This document shows positions 1-6,690 of a DNA stretch of 9,281 nucleotides, one piece after another. The stretch covers positions 1 through 9,281 of the forward strand of contig JAUVRU010000044.1 in NCBI GenBank assembly GCA_030597485.1, given 5' to 3'. The notes under the pieces are model-generated. The model searched no databases. It saw only the letters and a list, made by a program, of their open reading frames with translations, and had not been told where the DNA came from. The translations under genes were made by a program, and so were the position numbers. The stretch comes from Anaerolineae bacterium (GTDB lineage: Bacteria; Chloroflexota; Anaerolineae; 4572-78; NAK82). Numbering within the stretch: the stretch's first letter is position 1; every line of letters begins with the position of its first letter.

Positions 1-1467
1 AAGAGCAGATTGTTGCCAATCAGCATGGTATTGATCGTGACGTTGCTATCCGCGTTGGTGACGGCGTGCGCCGCGCCCACGCCCACCCCAGAGAAGATAG
101 TCGAGACCGTCATCGTCGAGAAAGAGGTGGAAAAGGAAGTCATTGTCACCAAAGAGGTTCAGGTGGAAGTGGAGGTGACGGCCGTACCGGTCGAGAAGAC
201 CGTCGTCGAGTTTTGGTCCACCGACAATGAGGAAGACCGTGTGGATGTGTACGAAGCTGTCGCGGCCCGGTTTATGGCCGAGAATCCCGACATTGAGGTG
301 CGCATCGTCCCGATTGAGGAAGCTGGCGTGTCGCAACGGATCGCAACAGCGCTGGCAGCCAATCGCCCGCCAGACATCGTCCGCATGGGGATCGAGCGCG
401 TTGCCAGTTTCGCCGCTGACGGCATCCTGGATGAGGACGCCGCCGAGGCCGTCATTGCCAGCATCGGAGAGGATGACTTCCGATCCGGCCCGCCGGCGAT
501 CGTCACCAACCCGGCCACAGGCAAGCGGGCTGCTGTGCCCTTCGACGGCTGGATACAGGCCATCTGGTACCGAACTGATGTGTTCGAGGAGGCAGGTCTC
601 AGCGCGCCGGTGAGCTGGGATGACATCAACGCTGCCTGTGACAAGATTCCGGGGACGGGCAACATGTTGTACGCCCTCGCACTGGGCACGGACCCGGGGC
701 AGAACTACCCGCACCAGGTCTTTGAGCAAGTCGCTATCTCCAACGATGCCTGGCCATTCGACGAGAACGGCAACGTGACTATGGACACACCGGAAATGAT
801 CGAGGCCTTGAAGTTCTACACAGAGCTGCAGCGCTGCGCCATGCCCGGCCCCCAGTACTGGCGGGGTGCGCGTGAGAGCTACGAGCTCGACCAATCCGGC
901 ATGCTGTTCTACAGCACCTACATCATGGACGATCTGGTAGAAGGCTCCGGCATGGAGAGCGGCGACAAGGTCCAGATCGACGTGGAGGACCTGGCGCTCA
1001 AGACCGGGTTCGCCTCTGATATGGTCGGACCGAACGGCTCTGCCAGCTACGGTCAGTTGGTGACGCTGGGCATCATGAAAGGTGCCAGCCCCGAGGCGCA
1101 GAAGGTGGTCGAGTACTTCCTGACCGAGGGATACATCGATATCCTGGCGCTGGCCCCATTTGGCAAGGTGCCCGTGCTGGAGAGCGCCGTGGACGGATGG
1201 TCCGGTCTGAGCCCATTCTTCGAGTACTACTCGGATGACACAATGGCCCAGATCGCCGGTGGTTTCGAGTCCATGCAGCGATGGCTCTTCCGCCCCGACT
1301 ACGACACCACGCTGCGGGCTGTGGTGGGTGACATTGAGGGTCGACTGCTGATCCCGCAGGCCATCAGCAACATTGCCCTGGAGGGGACCATGACGCCCGA
1401 AACGGCGGCCGAGTGGCTCCAGGAGCAAGTTGAGACCATGCTGGCTGAACGCCAGGCAGAAGAGTAG
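1..1467 (+). CDS. ABC transporter sugar-binding lipoprotein (family 1 solute-binding protein), 5'-partial
   Basis: This is the extracytoplasmic substrate-binding component of a carbohydrate ABC importer, lipid-anchored to the membrane. The frame is open from base 1 (codons K-S-R-L-L-P-I). The first possible start in the window is TTG at 10 and the first ATG is at 25, but both would leave out the basic K/R residues expected at the head of a signal peptide, so the true start probably lies upstream of the window. Numbering from the TTG, a hydrophobic segment (2-17) leads to a lipobox LVTAC with Cys20 (codon 67-69). A Pro/Thr then Val/Glu/Lys-rich stalk (23-67) precedes the binding domain (about 68-485), which opens with VVEFWS and a YEAVAARFMAENPDIEV stretch typical of UgpB/MalE-like proteins. 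Two permease genes follow on the same strand, supporting an importer role. The ligand cannot be read from sequence; the downstream phosphorylase suggests a glucoside. Confidence 0.9.
   Translation, partial: KSRLLPISMVLIVTLLSALVTACAAPTPTPEKIVETVIVEKEVEKEVIVTKEVQVEVEVTAVPVEKTVVEFWSTDNEEDRVDVYEAVAARFMAENPDIEVRIVPIEEAGVSQRIATALAANRPPDIVRMGIERVASFAADGILDEDAAEAVIASIGEDDFRSGPPAIVTNPATGKRAAVPFDGWIQAIWYRTDVFEEAGLSAPVSWDDINAACDKIPGTGNMLYALALGTDPGQNYPHQVFEQVAISNDAWPFDENGNVTMDTPEMIEALKFYTELQRCAMPGPQYWRGARESYELDQSGMLFYSTYIMDDLVEGSGMESGDKVQIDVEDLALKTGFASDMVGPNGSASYGQLVTLGIMKGASPEAQKVVEYFLTEGYIDILALAPFGKVPVLESAVDGWSGLSPFFEYYSDDTMAQIAGGFESMQRWLFRPDYDTTLRAVVGDIEGRLLIPQAISNIALEGTMTPETAAEWLQEQVETMLAERQAEE
76..207 (+). 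other. Val/Glu/Lys-repeating stalk of the lipoprotein
   Basis: Residues 23-66 (numbered from the TTG at 10) start with PTPTP and continue with alternating valine and charged residues, for example VEKEVEKEV and VQVEVEV. The stretch lies between the lipidated cysteine and the globular binding domain, so it probably acts as an extended tether through the cell envelope. This low-complexity style is common in Chloroflexota binding lipoproteins and is the main taxonomic hint in the window. Confidence 0.7.
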
Positions 1468-1479
1468 ACGTACCACGCT

Positions 1480-1515
1480 AGCTGGGGGCGCAGAAAAACA
1501 TCTGCGCTCCCAGCT
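1480..1515 (+). promoter_or_regulatory. Intercistronic hairpin between binding-protein and permease genes
   Basis: Bases 1480-1494 pair with 1501-1515: 15 consecutive pairs with a single G-U wobble (1487/1508) around a six-base loop (AAAACA). The hairpin begins 12 bases after the stop codon of the binding-protein gene. No T-run follows on either strand, so it is not a textbook intrinsic terminator. In many sugar ABC operons a structure here protects the 3' end of the binding-protein message or partly attenuates read-through, giving more binding protein than permease; that role is inferred here. The rest of the 149-bp gap (1468-1616) shows no convincing promoter. Confidence 0.75.
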
Positions 1516-1602
1516 GCACCCCTGCTTGTCCCGGGTCCTGACACCGAGCTGTTACCAGCCCCGCCGGCCGTAATAGCCAGCTGCCCCTTCCATCCACACA
1601 CT

Positions 1603-1608
1603 GGGAGG
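1603..1608 (+). promoter_or_regulatory. Ribosome binding site of the first permease
   Basis: GGGAGG lies 8 bases upstream of the ATG at 1617. It supports that start and independent translation of the permease after the long gap. Confidence 0.75.
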
Positions 1609-1616
1609 CAAGAGCA

Positions 1617-2585
1617 ATGAGTGTTGCAGCCAAAGATCCACGTCTACGTCCACCCGTCAGCCGACGGCGTTGGCATTCACTGGAAGCCCGCGAAGCCCGC
1701 CTGGCCTGGGTTCTGATCGCACCCACAGCCTTGATTGTATTTGGACTAATCATCTTCCCGGCGATATTCAGCATATGGATCAGTTTCGCTCATGTCACCC
1801 TCGGTAACCTGCACGACGTCTTCCATGCGCCCTTCGTGGGCCTGGAGAAATACCGCCGGGTGTTCAACGACTTCGCATTCAAATGGCAGGGGTTTCACAG
1901 CTGGGGGGCGGCGGTCACCAGCATCGTGTATTCGTTCACCGCCACGTCCCTGACGCTGCTTGTTGGCCTGATCGCTTCGCTACTCCTCAATCGCCCTTTT
2001 CGCGGCCGAGGGTTGGCGCGGGCCGTCTTCTTGATTCCCTATGTGGCACCTATCGTCAGCGTGGCCTTTGTCTGGCGCTGGATCCTGGATCCACGTCCCT
2101 CTGGTGTCCTCAACGACATTCTACTGAAATTGGGGGCCATCGACCTGCCCATAGCTTACCTGGCAACACGAGGTCTGGCACTGCTGATCGTGATCATCTT
2201 CGAAGCCTGGCGATACTTCCCGTTCGCCATGTTGATGATTCTGGCTCGTCTGCAGGCGGTGGACAAAACACTGTACGAAGCCGCCGACGTGGACGGCGCC
2301 AACACCTGGCACAAATTCCTCCACGTGACGCTGCCGGAGCTACGTTACGTGCTGGGTGCTCTTTTCCTGCTCCGCCTCATCTGGACGTTCAACAAGTTTG
2401 ACGATATTTTCCTGTTGACCGGCGGCGGATTCGGCACCAACGAGCTTCCGGTGCTCACATACCAGTTCAGTTTCAAATCGTTCGACTTCGGCAAGGGGGC
2501 GGCCACTGCGATGATCCTGCTGGTCATCCTGGTGGTGTTCCTGTTGATATACGCCAACACTATTATGAAAGGCACTGACGAGTAG
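1617..2585 (+). CDS. Carbohydrate ABC transporter permease, MalF/UgpA type
   Basis: This is one of two inner-membrane subunits forming the translocation channel of the sugar importer. The 322-residue product has a basic cytoplasmic N-terminus (SRRRWH, EAREARLAW), then about six membrane segments near residues 31-52, 98-125, 132-155, 185-212, 241-260 and 290-312. The cytoplasmic EAA loop that docks on the ATPase is clear: EAADVDGANTWHKFLHVTLP, starting at residue 221. Length and layout match the shorter MalF-like permeases of family 1 sugar importers (UgpA/LacF/MsmF), which lack the large periplasmic insertion of E. coli MalF. The ATG has a good Shine-Dalgarno sequence. The next permease begins 11 bp after the stop, so the two are co-translated partners. 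Confidence 0.93.
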   Translation: MSVAAKDPRLRPPVSRRRWHSLEAREARLAWVLIAPTALIVFGLIIFPAIFSIWISFAHVTLGNLHDVFHAPFVGLEKYRRVFNDFAFKWQGFHSWGAAVTSIVYSFTATSLTLLVGLIASLLLNRPFRGRGLARAVFLIPYVAPIVSVAFVWRWILDPRPSGVLNDILLKLGAIDLPIAYLATRGLALLIVIIFEAWRYFPFAMLMILARLQAVDKTLYEAADVDGANTWHKFLHVTLPELRYVLGALFLLRLIWTFNKFDDIFLLTGGGFGTNELPVLTYQFSFKSFDFGKGAATAMILLVILVVFLLIYANTIMKGTDE

Positions 2586-2596
2586 AGGGGGCGACT

Positions 2597-3523
2597 ATGA
2601 CTGCGCAAGACTCTGCCTATCCTTCCAGAGACGAGCGTCTGAATCTGATTGACCGCCTGGCTCGGTGGATCACCTGGCCTCGCTTCATCTTCGCGCTGGC
2701 TATGACGTTCTTCCTGACCAGCATCCTGTTCCCATTCTATTGGATGGTGAGTTCCTCCTTCAAGACCTACGCTGAGATCGGTGGCCGGGAGCCCGTCTAC
2801 ATCCCCAGTGCTTTGAGGCTGGACGCCTATCTGGAGCTGTTTGATCCCAGCAATCCCAGCTTCTGGAACTTCGGCGTCAACATCATCAACACCATAAAGA
2901 TCGCAGTTCCCACTGCTCTCATCGCGGTGATCTTGTCCACGTTGGGGGCATACGCGGTGGCCAGGCTCAAGTTTGGGGGACGGGGAATGATACTGAACAG
3001 CATCTTGATCGTCTACCTGTTCCCTGGCATCCTGCTCATCATCCCGCTGTTTGCAATGGTGTCCCGAATCGGTGCCAGTATCGGATTTGACGTCCAGGAC
3101 AATCTTGTGGTACTGGTCTTCACCTATCTGGCCCAGACGCTTCCGGTAGCGCTCTACATGCTGTCCAACTATTTCCGCACCATACCGGTCGAGATCGAGC
3201 AAGCCGGCCTGATCGATGGTTGTAGTCGTATCAGCATTATCTGGCGCATCACGCTGCCGCTGGCCATCCCGGCCCTGGTCTCGGTCGCAATCTACACGTT
3301 TATGATCGCCTGGAACGAGTTCCTCTACGCCCTCGTTTTCTTGAACAGCCGAGACATGTTCACCATGCCGATCAAAATCAACACGATATACAATGACCCC
3401 ACCCCGCGCCCGCACGTCGTCATGGCCGCATCTACTATCATGACGATACCGGTCGTGGTACTGTTCCTGGCTCTGCAACGGTTTCTGGAGGAAGGCCTCA
3501 CCGCTGGTAGCGTCAAAGGGTAG
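2597..3523 (+). CDS. Carbohydrate ABC transporter permease, MalG/UgpE type
   Basis: This is the second channel subunit of the importer. The 308-residue product has a first membrane segment at about 30-52, ending in the characteristic FPFYWMVSSSFKT, then further segments near 93-122, 131-155, 168-190, 218-240 and 273-293. The EAA loop is a variant, EQAGLIDGCSRISIIWRITL from residue 200, where most family members have EAAxxDGA; the Gly of the DG pair and the downstream LPL are kept. The C-terminus GLTAGSVKG is the family hallmark. The start is ATG at 2597, with a G-rich Shine-Dalgarno sequence overlapping the upstream stop. No ATPase gene follows, so the transporter must use an ATPase encoded elsewhere, as MsmK/UgpC-sharing importers do. 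Confidence 0.93.
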   Translation: MTAQDSAYPSRDERLNLIDRLARWITWPRFIFALAMTFFLTSILFPFYWMVSSSFKTYAEIGGREPVYIPSALRLDAYLELFDPSNPSFWNFGVNIINTIKIAVPTALIAVILSTLGAYAVARLKFGGRGMILNSILIVYLFPGILLIIPLFAMVSRIGASIGFDVQDNLVVLVFTYLAQTLPVALYMLSNYFRTIPVEIEQAGLIDGCSRISIIWRITLPLAIPALVSVAIYTFMIAWNEFLYALVFLNSRDMFTMPIKINTIYNDPTPRPHVVMAASTIMTIPVVVLFLALQRFLEEGLTAGSVKG

Positions 3524-3598
3524 GTTGGCTCGCAGGGACGGTAGGCTAGGAATGTGGCAGAAGGCGAGCGAACGGAGCAACGTACCCCCAGGGAAAAC

Positions 3599-3606
3599 GA
3601 GGCGAG
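3599..3606 (+). promoter_or_regulatory. Shine-Dalgarno region deciding the GTG start of the phosphorylase
   Basis: GAGGCGAG lies 7 bases upstream of the GTG at 3614. An in-frame TAG at 3608-3610 rules out any earlier start. There is no in-frame ATG near the start of the conserved N-terminal region, so GTG is the best choice. The 90-bp gap 3524-3613 otherwise shows only a weak 6-bp inverted repeat (3528-3533 with 3564-3569, 30-base loop) and no clear promoter. Confidence 0.55.
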
Positions 3607-3613
3607 ATAGCCG

Positions 3614-5428
3614 GTGGATAACCGACATTCCCAACGGGCAGCTGATCCAGAGGATGTTTTTGCCAGGCACCTGACGTTTCTTTATGGCCCGGAGCGGGTG
3701 CCAACGTTGCTCAGACGACTGCGGCTCATCCTGGACCAGTATCAGCAGCGAAACCCCCAATTCAGCAGGGACAAGGCGCAGTCTGGTACCGACGATGGCC
3801 TGACGGAACGGGATGTCATCCTCATCACCTACGGAGACCAGGTGACGGAACCGGGCAAGCCACCGCTGCAGACGCTGGCCGAGGTGCTTGAGGCGCATGT
3901 CAAAGGGATCATATCCGGTTTGCATATCTTGCCCTTCTTTCCCTACTCCTCCGACGATGGCTTCTCCATCATGGACTACACGACCGTCAATCCCAAGCTG
4001 GGCACATGGGCGGACATCAAACGGCTGGGCAAGAACTTCGGCCTCATGTTCGACGCCGTCATCAACCATACGTCGGCGCAGAGTCGCTGGTTCCAAGAGT
4101 ATCTCAGCGGCAATCCTCGGTATGCAGATTACTTCAGCACCGTTGACGAAGGGATCGACCTGTCACAAGTTGTGCGCCCCAGAACTGCGCCCCTTCTGAC
4201 CCCGGTGGCGACAGTCCACGGCGACCGACTGGTGTGGACCACCTTCAGCGCGGATCAGATCGATCTTAACTCTCAAAACCCGGAGGTGCTGCTGGAGATC
4301 ATCGAGATTCTGCTGCTGTATGTCGAAAAAGGGGCCAGGTACATCCGTCTGGACGCCATCCCTTATCTGTGGAAGAAGATCGGCACCCCTTCCATACACC
4401 TGCAAGAGACACACCAGGTGGTCAAGCTCTTTCGGTGTATTCTGGACGCGGTTGCCCCCCACGTGATACTCATCACCGAGGCCAACGTCCCCCACCAGGA
4501 GAATATCTCCTATTTCGGCGACGGCTCGGACGAGGCACAGATGGTCTATCAGTTCACACTCCCTCCGCTGATGCTACACACCCTTCACTCAGGGGACGCT
4601 TCCCACCTCTCTGAGTGGGTTTCCAAATTGAGCCTGCCGGCGGATGGTACTACCTTCTTCAACTTCCTGGCCTCTCACGACGGCATCGGCGTGCGCCCGG
4701 TCGAAGGAATCCTCAGCCCGGCCCAGGTCCAGGCTATGGTGGAGCGCACCCTGGCCCACGGCGGGCGCGTGTCCCATAAGACCGAAGCGGACGGCAGCCA
4801 GACCGTATACGAACTGAATATCTCCTATTTCGATGCCCTATCCAATCCCTACAATGCGGAGTCGCTGGATCTGCAGATACAACGCTTCTTGGTCTCCCAG
4901 GCCATCCTGCTCAGCCTTGCCGGCGTGCCTGGGATTTATGTTCATAGCCTGTTCGGCTCTCGCAGTTATCACGCTGGCGTGGAACAGACTGGCCAGTACC
5001 GGTCCATCAACCGGGAGAAATGCCGGCGCGGCCCACTGGAACAGGAACTTGCAGATCCCACCTCCCTGCGCCACAAGCGGTCCTACCGTTACCTGCATCT
5101 CATCAGGATACGTGCCGGTCGGCGAGCGTTCCACCCCAATGCAGCGCAGCAGGTCATCGCAGTCCACCCCCGCCTCTTTGTGGTGCTGCGCACGCCACCG
5201 GACGAGAGCGAGTCGCTCCTGTGTGTGCACAACAGCTCCCCCCGTGAGCAGCCCTGTCGAATTGACCTGGCCCCGCTTCCTTTCCCTCACCCCGGTCACA
5301 CACAGGATCTTCTCACCGGAACCCTCTACGTGGTGGACGCCCCCGGGAATCTAACCTTGCGCCTGGCCCCTTACCAGGCGCTGTGGTTGATAGGACAAAG
5401 CTCCCCATATGAGATAGACGGGCGATGA
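3614..5428 (+). CDS. GH13_18 glycoside (sucrose/glucosylglycerate-type) phosphorylase
   Basis: This is probably a cytoplasmic phosphorylase that splits an alpha-glucoside with phosphate, giving alpha-glucose 1-phosphate plus the acceptor. The 604-residue protein shows all GH13 regions: DAVINHTS (Asp147, Asn151, His152), RLDAIPYLWK with candidate nucleophile Asp247, LITEANVPH with candidate acid/base Glu289, and FLASHDGIGVRP with the stabiliser Asp356. A C-terminal beta-type domain follows, ending in APYQALWLIG. It is longer than classical sucrose phosphorylases (about 500 residues) and has a helical N-terminal extension before the LITYGDQV strand. The ASHDGIG, YELNISYFDALS and GIYVHSLFGS segments are in my recollection closer to E. 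coli YcjM and the Meiothermus glucosylglycerate phosphorylase than to sucrose phosphorylase. The neighbouring ABC transporter matches the ycjMNOP arrangement. Alternatives are sucrose, sucrose-6-phosphate or glucosylglycerol phosphorylase. Family is confident; substrate is inferred. Confidence 0.87.
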   Translation: MDNRHSQRAADPEDVFARHLTFLYGPERVPTLLRRLRLILDQYQQRNPQFSRDKAQSGTDDGLTERDVILITYGDQVTEPGKPPLQTLAEVLEAHVKGIISGLHILPFFPYSSDDGFSIMDYTTVNPKLGTWADIKRLGKNFGLMFDAVINHTSAQSRWFQEYLSGNPRYADYFSTVDEGIDLSQVVRPRTAPLLTPVATVHGDRLVWTTFSADQIDLNSQNPEVLLEIIEILLLYVEKGARYIRLDAIPYLWKKIGTPSIHLQETHQVVKLFRCILDAVAPHVILITEANVPHQENISYFGDGSDEAQMVYQFTLPPLMLHTLHSGDASHLSEWVSKLSLPADGTTFFNFLASHDGIGVRPVEGILSPAQVQAMVERTLAHGGRVSHKTEADGSQTVYELNISYFDALSNPYNAESLDLQIQRFLVSQAILLSLAGVPGIYVHSLFGSRSYHAGVEQTGQYRSINREKCRRGPLEQELADPTSLRHKRSYRYLHLIRIRAGRRAFHPNAAQQVIAVHPRLFVVLRTPPDESESLLCVHNSSPREQPCRIDLAPLPFPHPGHTQDLLTGTLYVVDAPGNLTLRLAPYQALWLIGQSSPYEIDGR

Positions 5429-6690
5429 ACATCGGCTTCGTCTCCACCCGTCTGGCCGGCACTGACGGCGTCTCCCTGGAGACCGCCAAGCTGGTGACCA
5501 TCCTGCGTCGCATAGGGCACCAGCCCTTCTACTGCGCCGGCGAGCTGGACCCCACCTCACCTCCTGGTATGGTGGTGCCCGAGATGCACTTCGCCCATCC
5601 CGAGACCAAGCGCATCCAGAGGAAGGCCTTTCCCCCCCGCCGCCAGCCTGGGGCAGCGCCCGACCTTGGAGATCTTCGTGAGCACATCAAGCCAGCAGCC
5701 GACGAACTGAAGGCGGCGCTGGCAACTTTCGTTGATCGTTTTGCCATTGACATTCTGTTCCCCCAGAATGCGCTCGCCATACCAATGCACATCCCCCTGG
5801 GGGTGGCGTTGACTGAGTTCATCGCCGAGACAGGGATCCCTACCATTGCCCATCACCATGACCTCTACTGGGAGCGGGCCCGGTTTGCCACCACTGTGGT
5901 TCCTGATATCCTGGATCGCTGCTTTCCCCCTGATTTGCCCTCCGTTCGCCACGTTGTCATCAGCAGCCTGGCTCAAGAGTCATTGCTCCGGCGACGGGGC
6001 ATATCCGCCTGGCTTCTGCCCAACGTCCACGACTTCGAGACCCCACCACCAGCCCCTGACTCTTTCAGCGGCGACTTGAGACGGGTGATCGAGTTGACGC
6101 CAGACGACCGCTTGATTCTCCAACCCACCCGCGTTGTGCCCCGGAAGGGGATCGAACTTGCCATCGAGACAGTGCGGCGACTGGGTGATCCTGGCTGCAA
6201 ATTAGTCATCACCCATCACGCCGGTGACGAGGGGATGGGCTATCTCTATCAGCTGCAAGACATGGCGAAACGGGCGGGGGTGGATCTCCGCTACGTCGCT
6301 GACAGGTTTGACGTCGCCCGCCGCGTGGCCCCTGACGGTGCCAAGGCCTACAGCCTGGCAGACGCTTATTTGCACGCGGACTTCGTCACCTCTCCCAGCT
6401 TGATTGCAGGGTTCGGGAACGCCCTCCTGGAGACCATCTACTTCCGGCTACCGGCTCTTGTGAACCGCTACCCGGTCTACACAGCTGACATCGGGCCGAT
6501 GGGATTCAATTTTGTCGAGATCGAGGGAGAGGTCACGGATGAGGCGGTTGCCCGCGTGCGCCGCCTGCTGGATGATGCCGAGGAGCGCCAGGCGATGGTG
6601 GAACGCAACTTTGCCCTGGCGTTGGAGCATTTCTCCTACTCAGTGGCCGGGGCGCGTCTACAAGAGATTATGGCGACGCTGGCGCTATGA
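5425..6690 (+). CDS. GT4-family glycosyltransferase, possibly mannosylglucosylglycerate synthase-like
   Basis: This is a predicted cytoplasmic retaining glycosyltransferase with a GT-B fold, 421 residues. The N-terminal Rossmann domain opens with FVSTRLAGTDGVSLE, a glycine-containing acceptor-side loop, followed by GHQPFYCAGELD. The C-terminal donor domain has PTRVVPRKGIELAIE with Arg236 and Lys241, which contact the nucleotide-sugar phosphates in GT4 enzymes, and SPSLIAGFGNALLE ending in Glu336. The first glutamate of the usual EX7E motif is Ala328. The opening and the NRYPVY segment recall the group that includes MggA/MggS, which mannosylate glucosyl(phospho)glycerate, but I hold that only tentatively. 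The ATG overlaps the phosphorylase stop by four bases (ATGA) with no good Shine-Dalgarno sequence, so translation is probably coupled and both enzymes likely serve one pathway. The gene end overlaps the convergent kinase gene. Confidence 0.82.
   Translation: MNIGFVSTRLAGTDGVSLETAKLVTILRRIGHQPFYCAGELDPTSPPGMVVPEMHFAHPETKRIQRKAFPPRRQPGAAPDLGDLREHIKPAADELKAALATFVDRFAIDILFPQNALAIPMHIPLGVALTEFIAETGIPTIAHHHDLYWERARFATTVVPDILDRCFPPDLPSVRHVVISSLAQESLLRRRGISAWLLPNVHDFETPPPAPDSFSGDLRRVIELTPDDRLILQPTRVVPRKGIELAIETVRRLGDPGCKLVITHHAGDEGMGYLYQLQDMAKRAGVDLRYVADRFDVARRVAPDGAKAYSLADAYLHADFVTSPSLIAGFGNALLETIYFRLPALVNRYPVYTADIGPMGFNFVEIEGEVTDEAVARVRRLLDDAEERQAMVERNFALALEHFSYSVAGARLQEIMATLAL

Noticed and set aside
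46..1476. 476-residue open frame on the minus strand opposite the binding-protein gene
   Set aside because: It is antisense to a clear lipoprotein gene, rich in His, Arg, Gln and Asp with no recognisable domain, and has no ribosome binding context. It is a by-product of GC-rich codon bias.
3528..3569. Possible hairpin (6-bp arms 3528-3533 and 3564-3569) between the second permease and the phosphorylase
   Set aside because: The loop is 30 bases, the stem is only six pairs and there is no T-run. Such pairs are expected by chance in GC-rich DNA.
2345..4096. 583-residue open frame on the minus strand spanning the second permease and the phosphorylase start
   Set aside because: It runs antisense across two conserved genes and the gap between them. 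Its composition is unlike a real protein (Gln/Asp/His/Arg-rich, low hydrophobic order) and no motif is seen.
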